A stretch of 64,000 nt of DNA from Cytobacillus stercorigallinarum. GTDB lineage: Bacteria; Bacillota; Bacilli; Bacillales; Cytobacillaceae. Below the pieces are notes generated by a model that ran no database searches, had not been told where the DNA came from, and was given only the letters and a program-made list of their open reading frames with translations. Numbering within the stretch: the first letter of the stretch is position 1; every line of letters starts with the position of its first letter. Location of the stretch: NCBI RefSeq assembly GCF_014836495.1, contig NZ_JACSQT010000010.1, forward strand, positions 1 through 64,000. The letters are read 5' to 3'. A program made the position numbers and the translations under genes. Below are positions 20,507-32,239 of this stretch, piece by piece.

Positions 20507-22735
20507 ATGCAATATTTATCTGATAAATTATTAAATGGTTTGAATAAGGAGCAGCAACAGGCTGTAAAGGCAACAGATGGTCCTTTACTTATTATGGCTG
20601 GAGCAGGAAGTGGGAAGACGCGTGTACTTACCCATCGCATTGCTTATTTAATGGTAGAAAAAGGCGTGAATCCATATAATATTTTAGCGATCACGTTTAC
20701 GAATAAGGCAGCAAGAGAAATGAGAGATCGTATTCGTGCGATGATGGGCGGTGTGGCTGAAGAGATTTGGATTTCTACTTTTCACTCGATGTGTGTGAGA
20801 ATTTTACGTCGTGATATCGACCGAATTGGATTCAATCGTAACTTCACAATATTAGATGCTACTGATCAGCAATCTGTTATTAAGAGTATTTTGAAAGAGC
20901 GGAATCTAGATCCGAAAAAATTTGATCCTAGAGCGATTTTAGGGACGATTAGTTCTGCAAAAAATGAACTCATTGAACCAGAGGAATTCGCCAAGTCTGC
21001 CGGTGATTATTTTTCCCAAGTGACAAGTGATGTGTATACAGATTATCAAAAACGTCTGCGAAAGAATCACGCATTAGACTTTGATGATCTTATTATGAAG
21101 ACGATTCAATTGTTTAATCGTGTCCCTGAGGTATTGGAGTACTATCAACGTAAATTCCAGTATATCCATGTGGATGAATATCAAGATACGAATAGAGCGC
21201 AATACATGCTAGTGAAATTATTGGCGAATCGTTTCAAAAATATATGTGTGGTTGGAGACTCCGATCAATCTATTTATAGATGGCGCGGCGCAGATATTGC
21301 CAATATCTTATCTTTTGAAAAAGATTATGCCCAAGCACAAGTCATTTTGTTAGAACAAAATTATCGCTCTACGCAAAGAATTTTAAATGCAGCTAATGGC
21401 GTCATTGATAAGAACATGAATAGAAAAGCGAAAAACTTATGGACCGAGAATCCTGAAGGAAATAAAATTCAGTATTACCGTGCCGACAGTGAGCAAGGCG
21501 AAGGTCAATTTGTCGTAAGTAAAATTAAAGAGTTGGCGCAGAGTCAGAATCGCAAGCTTGCTGATTTTGCTATTCTTTACCGCACAAATGCCCAGTCCCG
21601 TGTGATGGAGGAAATGCTATTAAAGTCGAATATTGAATATGCGATTGTCGGCGGGATTAAGTTCTATGATCGTAAAGAAATAAAAGATGTATTGGCTTAT
21701 TTACGCTTAATTGCCAATCCTGATGATGATATTAGTCTACAACGAGTGATTAATGTGCCGAAGAGAGGGATTGGTTCTGGATCAGTTGATAAAATAGCTA
21801 ATTTTGCAGCCATGCATGATATGACAATGTTTGAAGCGCTAGAATCTATTGAATTAATTGGTTTAAGCCCAAAAATTACGAAATCGGCTATAGAGTTTCG
21901 TGATTTAGTAAAGAACTATACACAAATGCAAGAATACTTATCTGTGACAGAATTGGTTGAGGAGCTTTTGGACAAGTCAGGTTATCGTGACATGTTAAAA
22001 GCGGAGAAATCGATCGAGTCTCAAAGTCGTTTGGAAAACTTAGATGAGTTTCTATCTGTAACGAAGAATTTTGAAGATGCGTCAGAAGATAAAACACTTG
22101 TTGCCTTCTTAACAGATTTGGCACTTGTTGCTGATATTGATAAGTTGGATGATGACGGCGAGAAAGCCGATGCAGTTGTGTTAATGACGCTTCACTCTGC
22201 AAAGGGATTAGAGTTCCCAGTTGTCTTTTTAATGGGTATGGAGGAAGGTGTATTCCCTCATAGCCGTTCGTTAATGGAAGAAGCAGAAATGGAAGAAGAA
22301 CGTCGACTGGCTTATGTAGGAATTACGAGAGCAGAAGAACAGTTATTCATAACAAATGCACAAATGCGTACACTATTTGGCCGTACAAATATGAACCCAC
22401 CGTCTAGGTTTATTCAGGAAATTCCGGCTGATTTAATAGAAGGATTAGAGCCAAAAGCCAAACCTCTTAGTCGAAGTCAGTCCGCGTTTAATGGTTCATC
22501 AGGAAATCGAATGCAACCTGCTCGTAAAGCGGTTGTGCGCCCAGCTGTACAAAATACTGGCGGTAGCAGTATGGATTGGAAAGTTGGAGATAAAGCTGTG
22601 CATGGTAAATGGGGTACAGGAACAGTTGTAAGTGTTAAAGGTGAAGGTGATGGAATAGAGCTTGATATTGCTTTTCCAAAGCCAGTAGGTATTAAACGAT
22701 TACTTGCTAAATTTGCCCCGATTTCGAAAGGTTAA
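20507..22735 (+). CDS. pcrA: ATP-dependent DNA helicase PcrA
   Basis: The 742-residue superfamily 1A 3'-5' helicase acts in repair, rolling-circle replication and transcription conflicts. Walker A is AGAGSGKTR (31-39). [10 protein letters not shown] (Ia), DEYQDTN (II), [13 protein letters not shown] (III), LHSAKGLEF (V) and VGITRAEE (VI) are all in order. The C-terminal ~70 residues hold the RNA-polymerase-binding Tudor-like segment ([11 protein letters not shown]). The gene lies 72 bases after pcrB and nine before ligA. Confidence 0.97.
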   Translation: MQYLSDKLLNGLNKEQQQAVKATDGPLLIMAGAGSGKTRVLTHRIAYLMVEKGVNPYNILAITFTNKAAREMRDRIRAMMGGVAEEIWISTFHSMCVRILRRDIDRIGFNRNFTILDATDQQSVIKSILKERNLDPKKFDPRAILGTISSAKNELIEPEEFAKSAGDYFSQVTSDVYTDYQKRLRKNHALDFDDLIMKTIQLFNRVPEVLEYYQRKFQYIHVDEYQDTNRAQYMLVKLLANRFKNICVVGDSDQSIYRWRGADIANILSFEKDYAQAQVILLEQNYRSTQRILNAANGVIDKNMNRKAKNLWTENPEGNKIQYYRADSEQGEGQFVVSKIKELAQSQNRKLADFAILYRTNAQSRVMEEMLLKSNIEYAIVGGIKFYDRKEIKDVLAYLRLIANPDDDISLQRVINVPKRGIGSGSVDKIANFAAMHDMTMFEALESIELIGLSPKITKSAIEFRDLVKNYTQMQEYLSVTELVEELLDKSGYRDMLKAEKSIESQSRLENLDEFLSVTKNFEDASEDKTLVAFLTDLALVADIDKLDDDGEKADAVVLMTLHSAKGLEFPVVFLMGMEEGVFPHSRSLMEEAEMEEERRLAYVGITRAEEQLFITNAQMRTLFGRTNMNPPSRFIQEIPADLIEGLEPKAKPLSRSQSAFNGSSGNRMQPARKAVVRPAVQNTGGSSMDWKVGDKAVHGKWGTGTVVSVKGEGDGIELDIAFPKPVGIKRLLAKFAPISKG

Positions 22736-24760
<2,025 letters not shown>

Positions 24761-24772
24761 GAGGTGAAAATC

Positions 24773-25948
24773 GTGAAAAAACTCATGGCAGTGTCGCTGT
24801 CATTCGTTCTTTTACTCGCGGGTTGTGCACCTAGTTTTAACCAGCAAGAAGAGGTTGTGCAAAATGAAAATGAGAGTAGCGAAGAAGAACAGGCGATCAT
24901 ACCAAACTTTAAAATATCCGATTCGTACTATCGGACAATCCTACCTTTTAAGCCAAGTGAGTCACGCGGTTTAGTCGTTAATAATGTAAATACAAAATAT
25001 GATATAAATGAATTTGAGACAGGTTTAATGAGAGTTGCGCAGAACCATTTTGATACAGAAAAGTTCTTCTTCCAAGAAGGACAATACCTAGATAAAGCAA
25101 CGATTTCCTCATGGTTAAGTCGCCAATATACGAAAGAACAATTAAAAGAAAAAGACATGACGGAAAAAGAGAATCTCGGTCTAAATCCCGTAGATGATGG
25201 AAAAGGGACAAAAGAAGAAAGAAATGCCCGTGCACCTCTTTACTTAGCTCATATTTTAGAACATAACTATCTTGTAAAAGATGGTGATAATAAAGTGAAA
25301 CTTGGCGGTGTTGTCATTGGTTTGGCGCTTAATTCCGTCCATTATTATCAAAAAGAAGCATACGGTGCCACATTTGAAGAAGATATTTCTCATAGTAAAG
25401 TAGAAGCAGAAGGCAAAAAGATGGCTGAAGAAATTATAAAGAGATTAAGACAACAAGAAGGCCTTGAGAATGTACCTATTACCATTGCGCTATTTGAACA
25501 ATCGGAAAGAACTTCTGTCGTCCCAGGGAACTTCTTCGCCTATGCGCATGCCGGTGAGGGAAGTAACCAGCTAAGTGGTTGGGAAGATGTAAAGGAAAAC
25601 TATATTTTATTCCCATCTAATACAGCCGAAGAGAAGTATCGAGAAGACTATACGAATTTCTTGAATTTTAAGCAAGATGTTGAAAAATATTTCCCTAATT
25701 TTAACGGCGTCATTGGAAAAGGTTTCTATATTGGTGATCAATTGCAGCAGCTAAATATAGATATACCTATACAGTTTTACGGTAAGTCAGAAAGTGTCGG
25801 ATTCACCCAATATGTAACCAGCAAAGTCGTTAGCATGTTTCCAGAATACATCTCTGTCCAAGTAAATGTCACGTCAGTCAACGGACCAGAATCATTAATC
25901 GTCCGTAACGCAAACGAAGCTGAACCATTTGTTCATATTTATCAATAA
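24773..25948 (+). CDS. camS: CamS/YerH family lipoprotein
   Basis: The 391-residue lipoprotein has a signal peptide ending LLLAGC (Cys18) and the CamS domain across most of its length. In enterococci and staphylococci the signal peptides of CamS homologs yield sex-pheromone peptides; in Bacillus the role is unclear. GTG 24773 is preferred because AAGAGGTGA lies at the right distance; GTG 24764 would lack a site. It is the last gene of the block, with a terminator immediately after. Confidence 0.88.
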   Translation: MKKLMAVSLSFVLLLAGCAPSFNQQEEVVQNENESSEEEQAIIPNFKISDSYYRTILPFKPSESRGLVVNNVNTKYDINEFETGLMRVAQNHFDTEKFFFQEGQYLDKATISSWLSRQYTKEQLKEKDMTEKENLGLNPVDDGKGTKEERNARAPLYLAHILEHNYLVKDGDNKVKLGGVVIGLALNSVHYYQKEAYGATFEEDISHSKVEAEGKKMAEEIIKRLRQQEGLENVPITIALFEQSERTSVVPGNFFAYAHAGEGSNQLSGWEDVKENYILFPSNTAEEKYREDYTNFLNFKQDVEKYFPNFNGVIGKGFYIGDQLQQLNIDIPIQFYGKSESVGFTQYVTSKVVSMFPEYISVQVNVTSVNGPESLIVRNANEAEPFVHIYQ

Positions 25949-25954
25949 TACCGA

Positions 25955-25986
25955 AAACGCCGCTACTTAATGCGGCGTTTTTTATT
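25955..25986 (+). terminator. camS operon terminator
   Basis: A 9-bp stem (AAACGCCGC 25955-25963 with GCGGCGTTT 25972-25980) is followed by a T-rich run. Conserved B. subtilis gene order stops here and accessory DNA begins. Confidence 0.92.
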
Positions 25987-26232
25987 TTGGGATAGGATTC
26001 AATGTGTTTTAACAGAGTACGCTAAAGATAGCGGGTTTAGGTAATATTCTGACACGGGTGATTGAGCCCTTGCACTGCACATCCCCCATGAATTGGTCCA
26101 GCCAAGACGAAAGCAAGGGTCAGCTTAGCTGAAGAAGGAGTAACCTATGATTCTGTGGAAGAAATAGTAGAATGAACTAAGAGTTTATAACAAAAGTAGA
26201 AACTTTGATTATAGACCAAAGGAGGTTTTGTT

Positions 26233-26700
26233 ATGGAAAATAGAACAGATACAGCGTCAAGAGTGATCATGGCAGAATCACACACGATATATGAAGCATT
26301 TCTCCATCCGAAAGCTTTAGTTTCATGGCTCCCACCTAAAGGAATGTCAGGTTATGTTGAAGATTTTGATCCGCGTGAAGAGGGGACTTACAAAATGACA
26401 CTCTTCTATGAAGGAAACCAACCCTCATATGGAAAAACTACTGAGAACAGTGATGTGTATCAAGGGAAATTTTTAGAATTAGTTCCTGATAAAAAGATAA
26501 TACAACTAGTAATATTTGACTCAGAATCCCCCGAATTCACTGGTGATATGAAACAGACATGGCTATTTGAACCCCTTGCAAAAGGAACAAGAGTCACCGT
26601 TAAATGTGAAAATGTCCCTAAAGGAATAAGCAAGGAAGATCATGACATTGGTTTACAATCAACATTGGAAAATCTAGCGCTATTTGTGGAATCATTTTAA
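26233..26700 (+). CDS. SRPBCC (AHSA1-like) family protein
   Basis: The 155-residue protein has the START/SRPBCC helix-grip pattern: an early I-Y-E-A-F-L-H-P-x-A-L-x-x-W-L-P-P motif, a central G-x-Y-K-M segment, and a C-terminal helix with Q-S-T-L-E-N-L-A. These proteins bind hydrophobic ligands or act as small hydrolases or activators; the ligand is unknown. ATG 26233 follows AAAGGAGG. The ~245 bases upstream contain only gene-like scraps. An 18-bp perfect palindrome follows the gene. Confidence 0.82.
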   Translation: MENRTDTASRVIMAESHTIYEAFLHPKALVSWLPPKGMSGYVEDFDPREEGTYKMTLFYEGNQPSYGKTTENSDVYQGKFLELVPDKKIIQLVIFDSESPEFTGDMKQTWLFEPLAKGTRVTVKCENVPKGISKEDHDIGLQSTLENLALFVESF

Positions 26701-26731
26701 GTATTTGCGTGTGCCCTTTACTTAAAAAGTA

Positions 26732-26749
26732 CCGACTAAATTTAGTCGG
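26732..26749. terminator. Palindromic hairpin after the SRPBCC gene
   Basis: CCGACTAAATTTAGTCGG is a perfect 18-bp palindrome 31 bases after the stop. The T-run that follows is poor, so termination would be weak. Confidence 0.5.
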
Positions 26750-26760
26750 CATGTCATTTC

Positions 26761-26976
26761 TCAATATTTATGGTTTCTAATAAGACGGACTGAAATGTAT
26801 CTATAAAAAAGAGCGATGGGATATCCGTCGCAAACAACATGATGAACCTGTAAAGAAAGAGGTAAATAAATATTACCAATCTTATTGAAAAAATTTACCC
26901 ATATAAGTATTAGTAAAAGATATCCAGTGAAAGCAGTCCATGGAATCATAGATAGATTTAAGGCATTTTTACGTAC
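26761..26976 (-). pseudogene. Decayed chloramphenicol acetyltransferase fragment
   Basis: Read on the minus strand, this stretch encodes L-N-L-S-M-I-P-W-T-A-F-T-G and then the CAT active-site region L-P-L-S-L-Q-V-H-H-V-V-C-D-G-Y, whose first His is the catalytic base of this enzyme class. The link between them is garbled, the sequence upstream has a stop, and only ~70 of the usual ~215 residues remain. The pattern indicates a decayed type-A cat gene, now non-functional. Confidence 0.7.
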
Positions 26977-27110
26977 CTAACGTATGTAATATGCTTTAAG
27001 CACATCTATGCCCTTACTTGAAAAAGGGAGACAGCCACCCGTTGGAGCTTCTAGCTTTAAGAATGGTGAACCAACAAGATCATGTTTGTCACGGGTGGAT
27101 CTATTATTTG

Positions 27111-27872
27111 CTATTTTCCACATACAAATATCCGGTAGCCTAATAGCTCATTATATTTCATTAATAGGTTAAAATGTTCGGTCATTACAGTATAAAGTTC
27201 TGGTTCAATCTGTTTTGAGTAAAGAAAATCAGGATTGGGGTTGTATTGGAGCATCGATTGATTTTGACCACTTATGCGTATGTTCGTAAATCCTGCTTCT
27301 TCAAATAAACGGAGCCAATCGGCTTCTGTGAGAACAGAATTGATCCCATAAAATCGGTTTATTTCCTCTGCTATCGATGGAGGGAGTGGGACATTGGCAG
27401 TAAACTCATTAGAAATGAAGCGACCACCATTTTTTAATAAGCGAAAAATCTCTTTGAGCGCTTTTGGTTGATTGACAAAAGTAAGGACTGATTCGCACAT
27501 AATGAAATCAAATTTCTCATCTTCAAGTGGGAGTGCTTCGATAGAACCTTGGAAAATACGTACGGGCAGTTTAGCTTTCTTCATTCTATGAGTTGCTTTT
27601 TCCACCATAATCGGGTTAATATCAACCCCTGTTACGTTTGCTCCTGATTTAGCAGCCAAAAAGGCGGCTGTTTGACCGGTTCCGCAGCCTACATCTAAAA
27701 TTTGTGACGTAGCGTCTAATTCTTCATTCATAAGAAGTGCCCTTGTTAGTTCAAAACCACCTGGGTGCGCCCCTCCAACACCAAACTTTGATAAGAAATC
27801 TAAATAAATAGGAACCACCTCCTTTTGTATTTCTATAAGGTATGAAAAACCCAATTTAATGTTCTTTGCCAA
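27111..27872 (-). CDS. Class I SAM-dependent methyltransferase
   Basis: The 253-residue protein carries motif I I-L-D-V-G-C-G-T-G-Q (~58-67), an acidic motif II G-V-D-I-N-P (~82-87) and a Methyltransf_11-like core followed by a C-terminal substrate region. The substrate is not identifiable. The start is uncertain: the only upstream in-frame start is TTG 27872 with no good ribosome binding site, and the frame stays open to a TAG about 14 codons further upstream. An AAAGGAGGTGG lies inside the early coding region. It is divergent from the TOMM precursor gene, and a tailoring role is possible. Confidence 0.75.
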   Translation of the reverse strand: MAKNIKLGFSYLIEIQKEVVPIYLDFLSKFGVGGAHPGGFELTRALLMNEELDATSQILDVGCGTGQTAAFLAAKSGANVTGVDINPIMVEKATHRMKKAKLPVRIFQGSIEALPLEDEKFDFIMCESVLTFVNQPKALKEIFRLLKNGGRFISNEFTANVPLPPSIAEEINRFYGINSVLTEADWLRLFEEAGFTNIRISGQNQSMLQYNPNPDFLYSKQIEPELYTVMTEHFNLLMKYNELLGYRIFVCGK

Positions 27873-27979
27873 ATGGGCTTTTACATCAGTAACAACTACC
27901 TAAAAGCATCATACGTTGTTACAGAGGGCAGGCTTGAGACGCTCTTTATACGTACTAAACCTAAAAAGGGGAAGAAAAG

Positions 27980-28210
27980 ATGCAAAATTTTCAAAACGAA
28001 CTTCAATCACTTGGAATGGATCAATATCAGGTGGGGGATTTAACACCTATACAATATCAAGCACCAGTTCCAGTTCAATTTAACGATATGCGTCGCTGTG
28101 GCGGCTGTGGTGGTTGTGGCGGTTGTGGTGGTTTTCGCTGTGGTGGTTGTGGCGGTTTTAGATGTGCAGGCTGTTTCGGTTGTTTTGGTTGCTTCGGGTT
28201 CTTTATTTAA
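27980..28210 (+). CDS. TOMM precursor peptide, heterocycloanthracin/sonorensin type
   Basis: The 76-residue precursor has a leader of about 37-38 residues without Cys, rich in Q, D, L and V (starting M-Q-N-F-Q-N-E-L). The glycine-rich core has ten cysteines at 40, 43, 46, 49, 54, 57, 62, 65, 68 and 71, in the Cys-Xaa-Xaa rhythm of this bacteriocin family. The core has no Ser or Thr, so any azoles would all be thiazoles. The hydrophobic C-terminus is F-G-F-F-I. ATG follows AAAAAGGGGAAG. The maturation enzymes follow after an attenuator-like hairpin. A metal-binding peptide is a less likely alternative. Confidence 0.88.
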   Translation: MQNFQNELQSLGMDQYQVGDLTPIQYQAPVPVQFNDMRRCGGCGGCGGCGGFRCGGCGGFRCAGCFGCFGCFGFFI

Positions 28211-28281
28211 AAAGTATCTGTGTAAGTTATCTTCGTTCCTTCGCTACAAAATCAATAATGACGCGTGTGTATACTCCCTAC

Positions 28282-28310
28282 AAGTCCCTTTTATTAGGGG
28301 CTTCCTTTTC
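28282..28310 (+). terminator. Terminator/attenuator between precursor and maturation genes
   Basis: AAGTCCC (28282-28288) pairs with GGGGCTT (28297-28303), followed by CCTTTTC. The stem is modest, so partial read-through into the enzyme genes is plausible. Confidence 0.6.
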
Positions 28311-28388
28311 ATTATTCATAATGGACAAATACAAATACATAAATTATAAGGAATATTTAATGAATGCTTAGTACGAAGGAGGGGCTAC

Positions 28389-30296
28389 ATGACAAAATTG
28401 AACGCAACCTCACGTCTCAAAGTGAAGAATGATACATTTTATCTACCAGACCCTAAGGGAGGCGTCTATTTTAGGAATAATGCCAGTTCATTTTGGATGG
28501 AAGGAGGCACTATTTATCAATGGATTGAAAAGCTAATACCCATGTTTAATGGAGAACATACGTTGGCAGAACTAACTGCGGGGTTGACAACTCCCTATCG
28601 TAACAGAGTATATGAAATTGGCGAGGCTTTACTTACAAAAGGCTACGTTCGAGATACTAGTCAAGATCAACCACACCAATTAACCGCAGATGTTCTAGAA
28701 AAGTATGCTTCTCAGGTTGAATTCATTGAGAGTTTTGTTGATTCAGGTGCTTATCGTTTTCAGATGTATCGCCAAGCAAAGGTATTAGTGATTGGATCTG
28801 GTTCTTTATTCGTTTCACTGACATCTTGTTTGTTGGAATCAGGGCTACCAACCTTTCACATGATGGTGACAGAAGCAGCACAAACAAACTATGGACGGAT
28901 TAATGAAATAGTGAATCATGCCAAAAAGGACGATCCCACCGTAAGGGTGACGGAAATTCCTTATGGTAAGAACTTAGCTTTTTGGAGAGAAGTCGTACAA
29001 TCATTTGATTGGATATTATATGTTTCCCCTAATGGAGATATAGACGAAGTGAAGGAGATTAATCAGGTTTGTAAAGAAGAAAAGAAGAACTTTCTTCCTG
29101 CCTTATATCTAAAGCAGGTGGGAATGGCAGGGCCTATAGTGAATCCAGAAACAGAGGGATGCTGGGAATCTGCATGGCGTCGAATGCATGAGACAATATT
29201 GCAAAAAGAACGAAAGCAACAGCCTTACTCTTCGACCGCAGGTGCTTTATTGGCGAATATTATTGTTTTTGAGTTTTTTAAGCAGATGACAGGAGCATTT
29301 GATACGAAAGAAAACAAACAATTTTATTTGCTAGATCTTGAAAGTTTGCAAGGTGAATGGATTTCGTACTATTCACATCCATTAGTTGAAAACCCTACCT
29401 TTAAACCTGAACTTGTCGATGATGTAAACAACCGACTTCAGAGGGAGAATACGGAACAGCCAAAAGCAAACAAACTCTTAGAATATTTGAGTTTATTAAC
29501 GGCTGAAGAAACGGGGATTCTTCATATTTGGGGGGAAGAGGATTTAACACAGCTTCCGCTTTCACAATGTTATGTTCAGGCAGTGAACCCCTTAGCAGAA
29601 GGACCTGCGACTCTGTTGGAAAAGGCTTTATGCTCGGGTCTAACACATGAAGAAGCAAGAAGGGAAGCAGGCCTCACTGGGCTTGAGATGTATGTTTCAA
29701 AAATGGTGAAGGGAAGAATGAGTGAATTTATGGGCATTGGTGCTGGTGAATCCCTTGCAGAAGCGGTTTGCCGTGGACTACAAGTGTATTTGGAAGAGGA
29801 AAGGAGAAGTCTTCCTGTTGATCAGCAATCGCTGTTACCTGTGAATCTTGAAAAGATAGAAGATCGCGCTTGTCGATATTATTTACAATCACTGACAACC
29901 TTAAATGGTCCACCCACTATCAGTATGGGAAATCAAATACTAGGCTTTCCAGTTATATGTATAGAGTCAAATGGGGTTTGTTACATTAGTTCTGGTTTAA
30001 ATATAACACTGGCACTACGTCATGCGTTGCAAAAAGCATTATTGAATGTGCAAAATGAACCAACAACAATCAGTGAAGGGGAAATGAACGCCAATGATTA
30101 TATAAGAGGGAAAGAAGGAAAATTAGACATTCCTTCATGTGAGCTTATGACAAAAAAGGAGTTATTACAATCTGCAATTTATAAATTAAACGAGAATCAT
30201 AAAGAGATCGTTGTTTACGATCTTTCTTTTGAACCATTTTTAAGAAGAGAGTTAGCTGGGGTTTATGGCGTACAGATATGTGAGGAGGTACGTTAA
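28389..30296 (+). CDS. ThiF-like thiazole bacteriocin maturation protein (TIGR03693-type)
   Basis: The 635-residue protein appears to be the partner component of a TOMM cyclodehydratase. Residues ~8-100 look like an RRE/PqqD-type winged helix that binds leader peptides (Y-L-P-D-P-x-G-G-V-Y-F-R-N followed by a G-E-H-T-L-A-E-L stretch). From ~128 a Rossmann-like K-V-L-V-I-G-S-G-S starts an E1/ThiF-related region. The C-terminal half is family-specific. In Bacillus this protein occurs in a three-gene operon with the YcaO and SagB proteins, as here. ATG follows GAAGGAGGGG; the stop overlaps the next ATG by one base (TAATG). Confidence 0.85.
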   Translation: MTKLNATSRLKVKNDTFYLPDPKGGVYFRNNASSFWMEGGTIYQWIEKLIPMFNGEHTLAELTAGLTTPYRNRVYEIGEALLTKGYVRDTSQDQPHQLTADVLEKYASQVEFIESFVDSGAYRFQMYRQAKVLVIGSGSLFVSLTSCLLESGLPTFHMMVTEAAQTNYGRINEIVNHAKKDDPTVRVTEIPYGKNLAFWREVVQSFDWILYVSPNGDIDEVKEINQVCKEEKKNFLPALYLKQVGMAGPIVNPETEGCWESAWRRMHETILQKERKQQPYSSTAGALLANIIVFEFFKQMTGAFDTKENKQFYLLDLESLQGEWISYYSHPLVENPTFKPELVDDVNNRLQRENTEQPKANKLLEYLSLLTAEETGILHIWGEEDLTQLPLSQCYVQAVNPLAEGPATLLEKALCSGLTHEEARREAGLTGLEMYVSKMVKGRMSEFMGIGAGESLAEAVCRGLQVYLEEERRSLPVDQQSLLPVNLEKIEDRACRYYLQSLTTLNGPPTISMGNQILGFPVICIESNGVCYISSGLNITLALRHALQKALLNVQNEPTTISEGEMNANDYIRGKEGKLDIPSCELMTKKELLQSAIYKLNENHKEIVVYDLSFEPFLRRELAGVYGVQICEEVR

Positions 30297-32224
30297 TGAT
30301 TGTCATCGTCGGTAATGGTGAACTGGCCGATTTTGTCTATAGGCAATTGTCTAGCAATTATACAGTCAGACGGCAAGATCTATTAACGGATTTCCCTGAA
30401 GATACAACATTGGCGCTCGTATTGCATGATAATTGGCAGCCCTCTGTTCATCAACAAGCAGAAGAAAAATTCAGAAAGGAAAATATCCCTTGGCTTCGTG
30501 GCTTTGTTTCTTTTGGTGAAGGCATTATTGGTCCATTGGTACAACCGGGAAAACGGGGGTGTTCTCGTTGTGCCGACGTAAGGCGCATCATAGCAGGTAC
30601 AGATTCTAAAGAAATGTGGGGGTTTTATTACAAACTATCAGGAGAGAGTAGCCCGCAAGACGCATGGGCATCACGAACGGGTCTTTGGCAAATGACCACT
30701 TTACTGTGTACAGAAGTGGATTATATTCTTCAAGGGGAGCCCAATCATTTAGAAAATCAACTGTTCATTACAAATCTTAAAACGTTCATGCATTCATCTC
30801 ATCATTTCTCCTTTGATCCAATGTGCCCATTATGTGGGGACATTCCAGAAGATACAGCGAAATTAGCGGAAATTAAGTTGCAATCTAGTCCGAAAATTCA
30901 AGGTGCTGGCTATCGCTGTCGATCCATTGAAGAATTAGAAACCGTGCTTTTAAGAGATTATTACGATCATCGGACAGGTGTAATCAACGGGAAAATACAG
31001 GATTGGACACTTCCTTTTGCTGATGTTCTTATGAATATGCCCCTGTTTGGTGCTAGCGAGGGAGTGGCTGGAAGATCTAACTCTTATCAAATGAGTGAGT
31101 TAACCGCCATTTTAGAAGGATTAGAACGGTATTGCGGTATCGAGCCTAAGGGAAAAAGAAAGGGTGTACGAGAAAGTTATCAAGATGTCATGGATCAAGC
31201 TTTAAACCCTGCAACTGTTGGTTTACATGCACTGGAACATTACGAGAAGCCCGATTTTCCGTATCAACCATTCGAGCCTAATAAACCAATGAATTGGGTT
31301 TGGGGTTATTCATTTTTACAAGAACGATCTATTCTCGTCCCAGAATTACTTGCTTATTACAGTTTAGGTTGTGGGGAAGGCTTTGTTTATGAGACCTCAA
31401 ATGGATGTGCCATCGGGGGTAGCCTAGAGGAAGCTATTTTTCATGGAGTAATGGAAGTCGTTGAGAGAGATTCATTTTTACTCACTTGGTATGCGAAACT
31501 TCCATTGCCACGTCTTGATTTAAGTTCTGCCGATGACAAGGAATTGCAGTTGATGGTTGACCGGGTACGTGAGGTGGCAGGGTACGATCTCCATTTTTAC
31601 AATTCGACGATGGAACATGGGATCCCGAGCGTGTGGGCCGTAGCAAAAAATAGAAAAGAAACAGGAGTAAATATTATTTGTGCTGCTGGAGCTCATATGG
31701 ATCCAGTAAGAGCTGTCAAAAGTGCCATCTATGAGCTTGCGGGCATGATGTTTGTTCATGATGAGAAATTAGCAGCAAACAGGCAGAAATACGAGGAGAT
31801 GCTTAAAGATCCGTATAAAGTAAGAACGATGGAAGATCATGGCATGTTGTATGGTCTACCCGAGGCAGAAGAATACCTAGCGTTTATTCTGAAGGATCAG
31901 GGGCCATTACGTACATTTGCTGAAGAATTCAAGCAACCACCAGTATACAACGATTTGAAAGATGATCTTCAAGAAGTTCTTCAGACATTCCGTAAAAATA
32001 ATCTTGAAGTCATCGTTGTTGACCAAACAACGCCAATTATTCAAGAGAATGGATTGTACTGTGTGAAGGTCATTATTCCTGGCATGTTGCCGATGACATT
32101 TGGACATCATCTGACACGGGTGAAAGGACTGGATAGAGTACTAGAGGTACCAAGTCAGTTAGGGTATAGGCAGAAGAAATTAGCGTATGAAGAGCTTAAC
32201 CCACTTCCACACCCATTTCCGTAA
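30296..32224 (+). CDS. YcaO-type TOMM cyclodehydratase
   Basis: The 642-residue enzyme would use ATP to cyclise core cysteines to thiazolines. The N-terminal ~190 residues are E1-like, with paired zinc-ligand motifs C-S-R-C (89-92) and C-P-L-C (177-180). The YcaO domain (~200-642) contains the E-G-L-E-R-Y and E-V-V-E-R-D ATP-binding segments and ends in a proline-rich tail (N-P-L-P-H-P-F-P) typical of TOMM YcaO proteins. It is translationally coupled to the ThiF-like gene and 15 bases before the dehydrogenase. Confidence 0.92.
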   Translation: MIVIVGNGELADFVYRQLSSNYTVRRQDLLTDFPEDTTLALVLHDNWQPSVHQQAEEKFRKENIPWLRGFVSFGEGIIGPLVQPGKRGCSRCADVRRIIAGTDSKEMWGFYYKLSGESSPQDAWASRTGLWQMTTLLCTEVDYILQGEPNHLENQLFITNLKTFMHSSHHFSFDPMCPLCGDIPEDTAKLAEIKLQSSPKIQGAGYRCRSIEELETVLLRDYYDHRTGVINGKIQDWTLPFADVLMNMPLFGASEGVAGRSNSYQMSELTAILEGLERYCGIEPKGKRKGVRESYQDVMDQALNPATVGLHALEHYEKPDFPYQPFEPNKPMNWVWGYSFLQERSILVPELLAYYSLGCGEGFVYETSNGCAIGGSLEEAIFHGVMEVVERDSFLLTWYAKLPLPRLDLSSADDKELQLMVDRVREVAGYDLHFYNSTMEHGIPSVWAVAKNRKETGVNIICAAGAHMDPVRAVKSAIYELAGMMFVHDEKLAANRQKYEEMLKDPYKVRTMEDHGMLYGLPEAEEYLAFILKDQGPLRTFAEEFKQPPVYNDLKDDLQEVLQTFRKNNLEVIVVDQTTPIIQENGLYCVKVIIPGMLPMTFGHHLTRVKGLDRVLEVPSQLGYRQKKLAYEELNPLPHPFP

Positions 32225-32239
32225 TGGAAGGATAGGAGG

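Noticed and set aside
26140..26176. Short protein-like tail (K-A-R-V-S-L-A-E-E-G) ending at a TGA upstream of the SRPBCC gene
   Set aside because: It may be a gene remnant, but it is too short to assign and has no start.
28098..28371. Overlapping frames in and after the precursor gene
   Set aside because: They are out-of-frame shadows of the Gly/Cys codon repeat (Val/Ala-rich) without ribosome sites.
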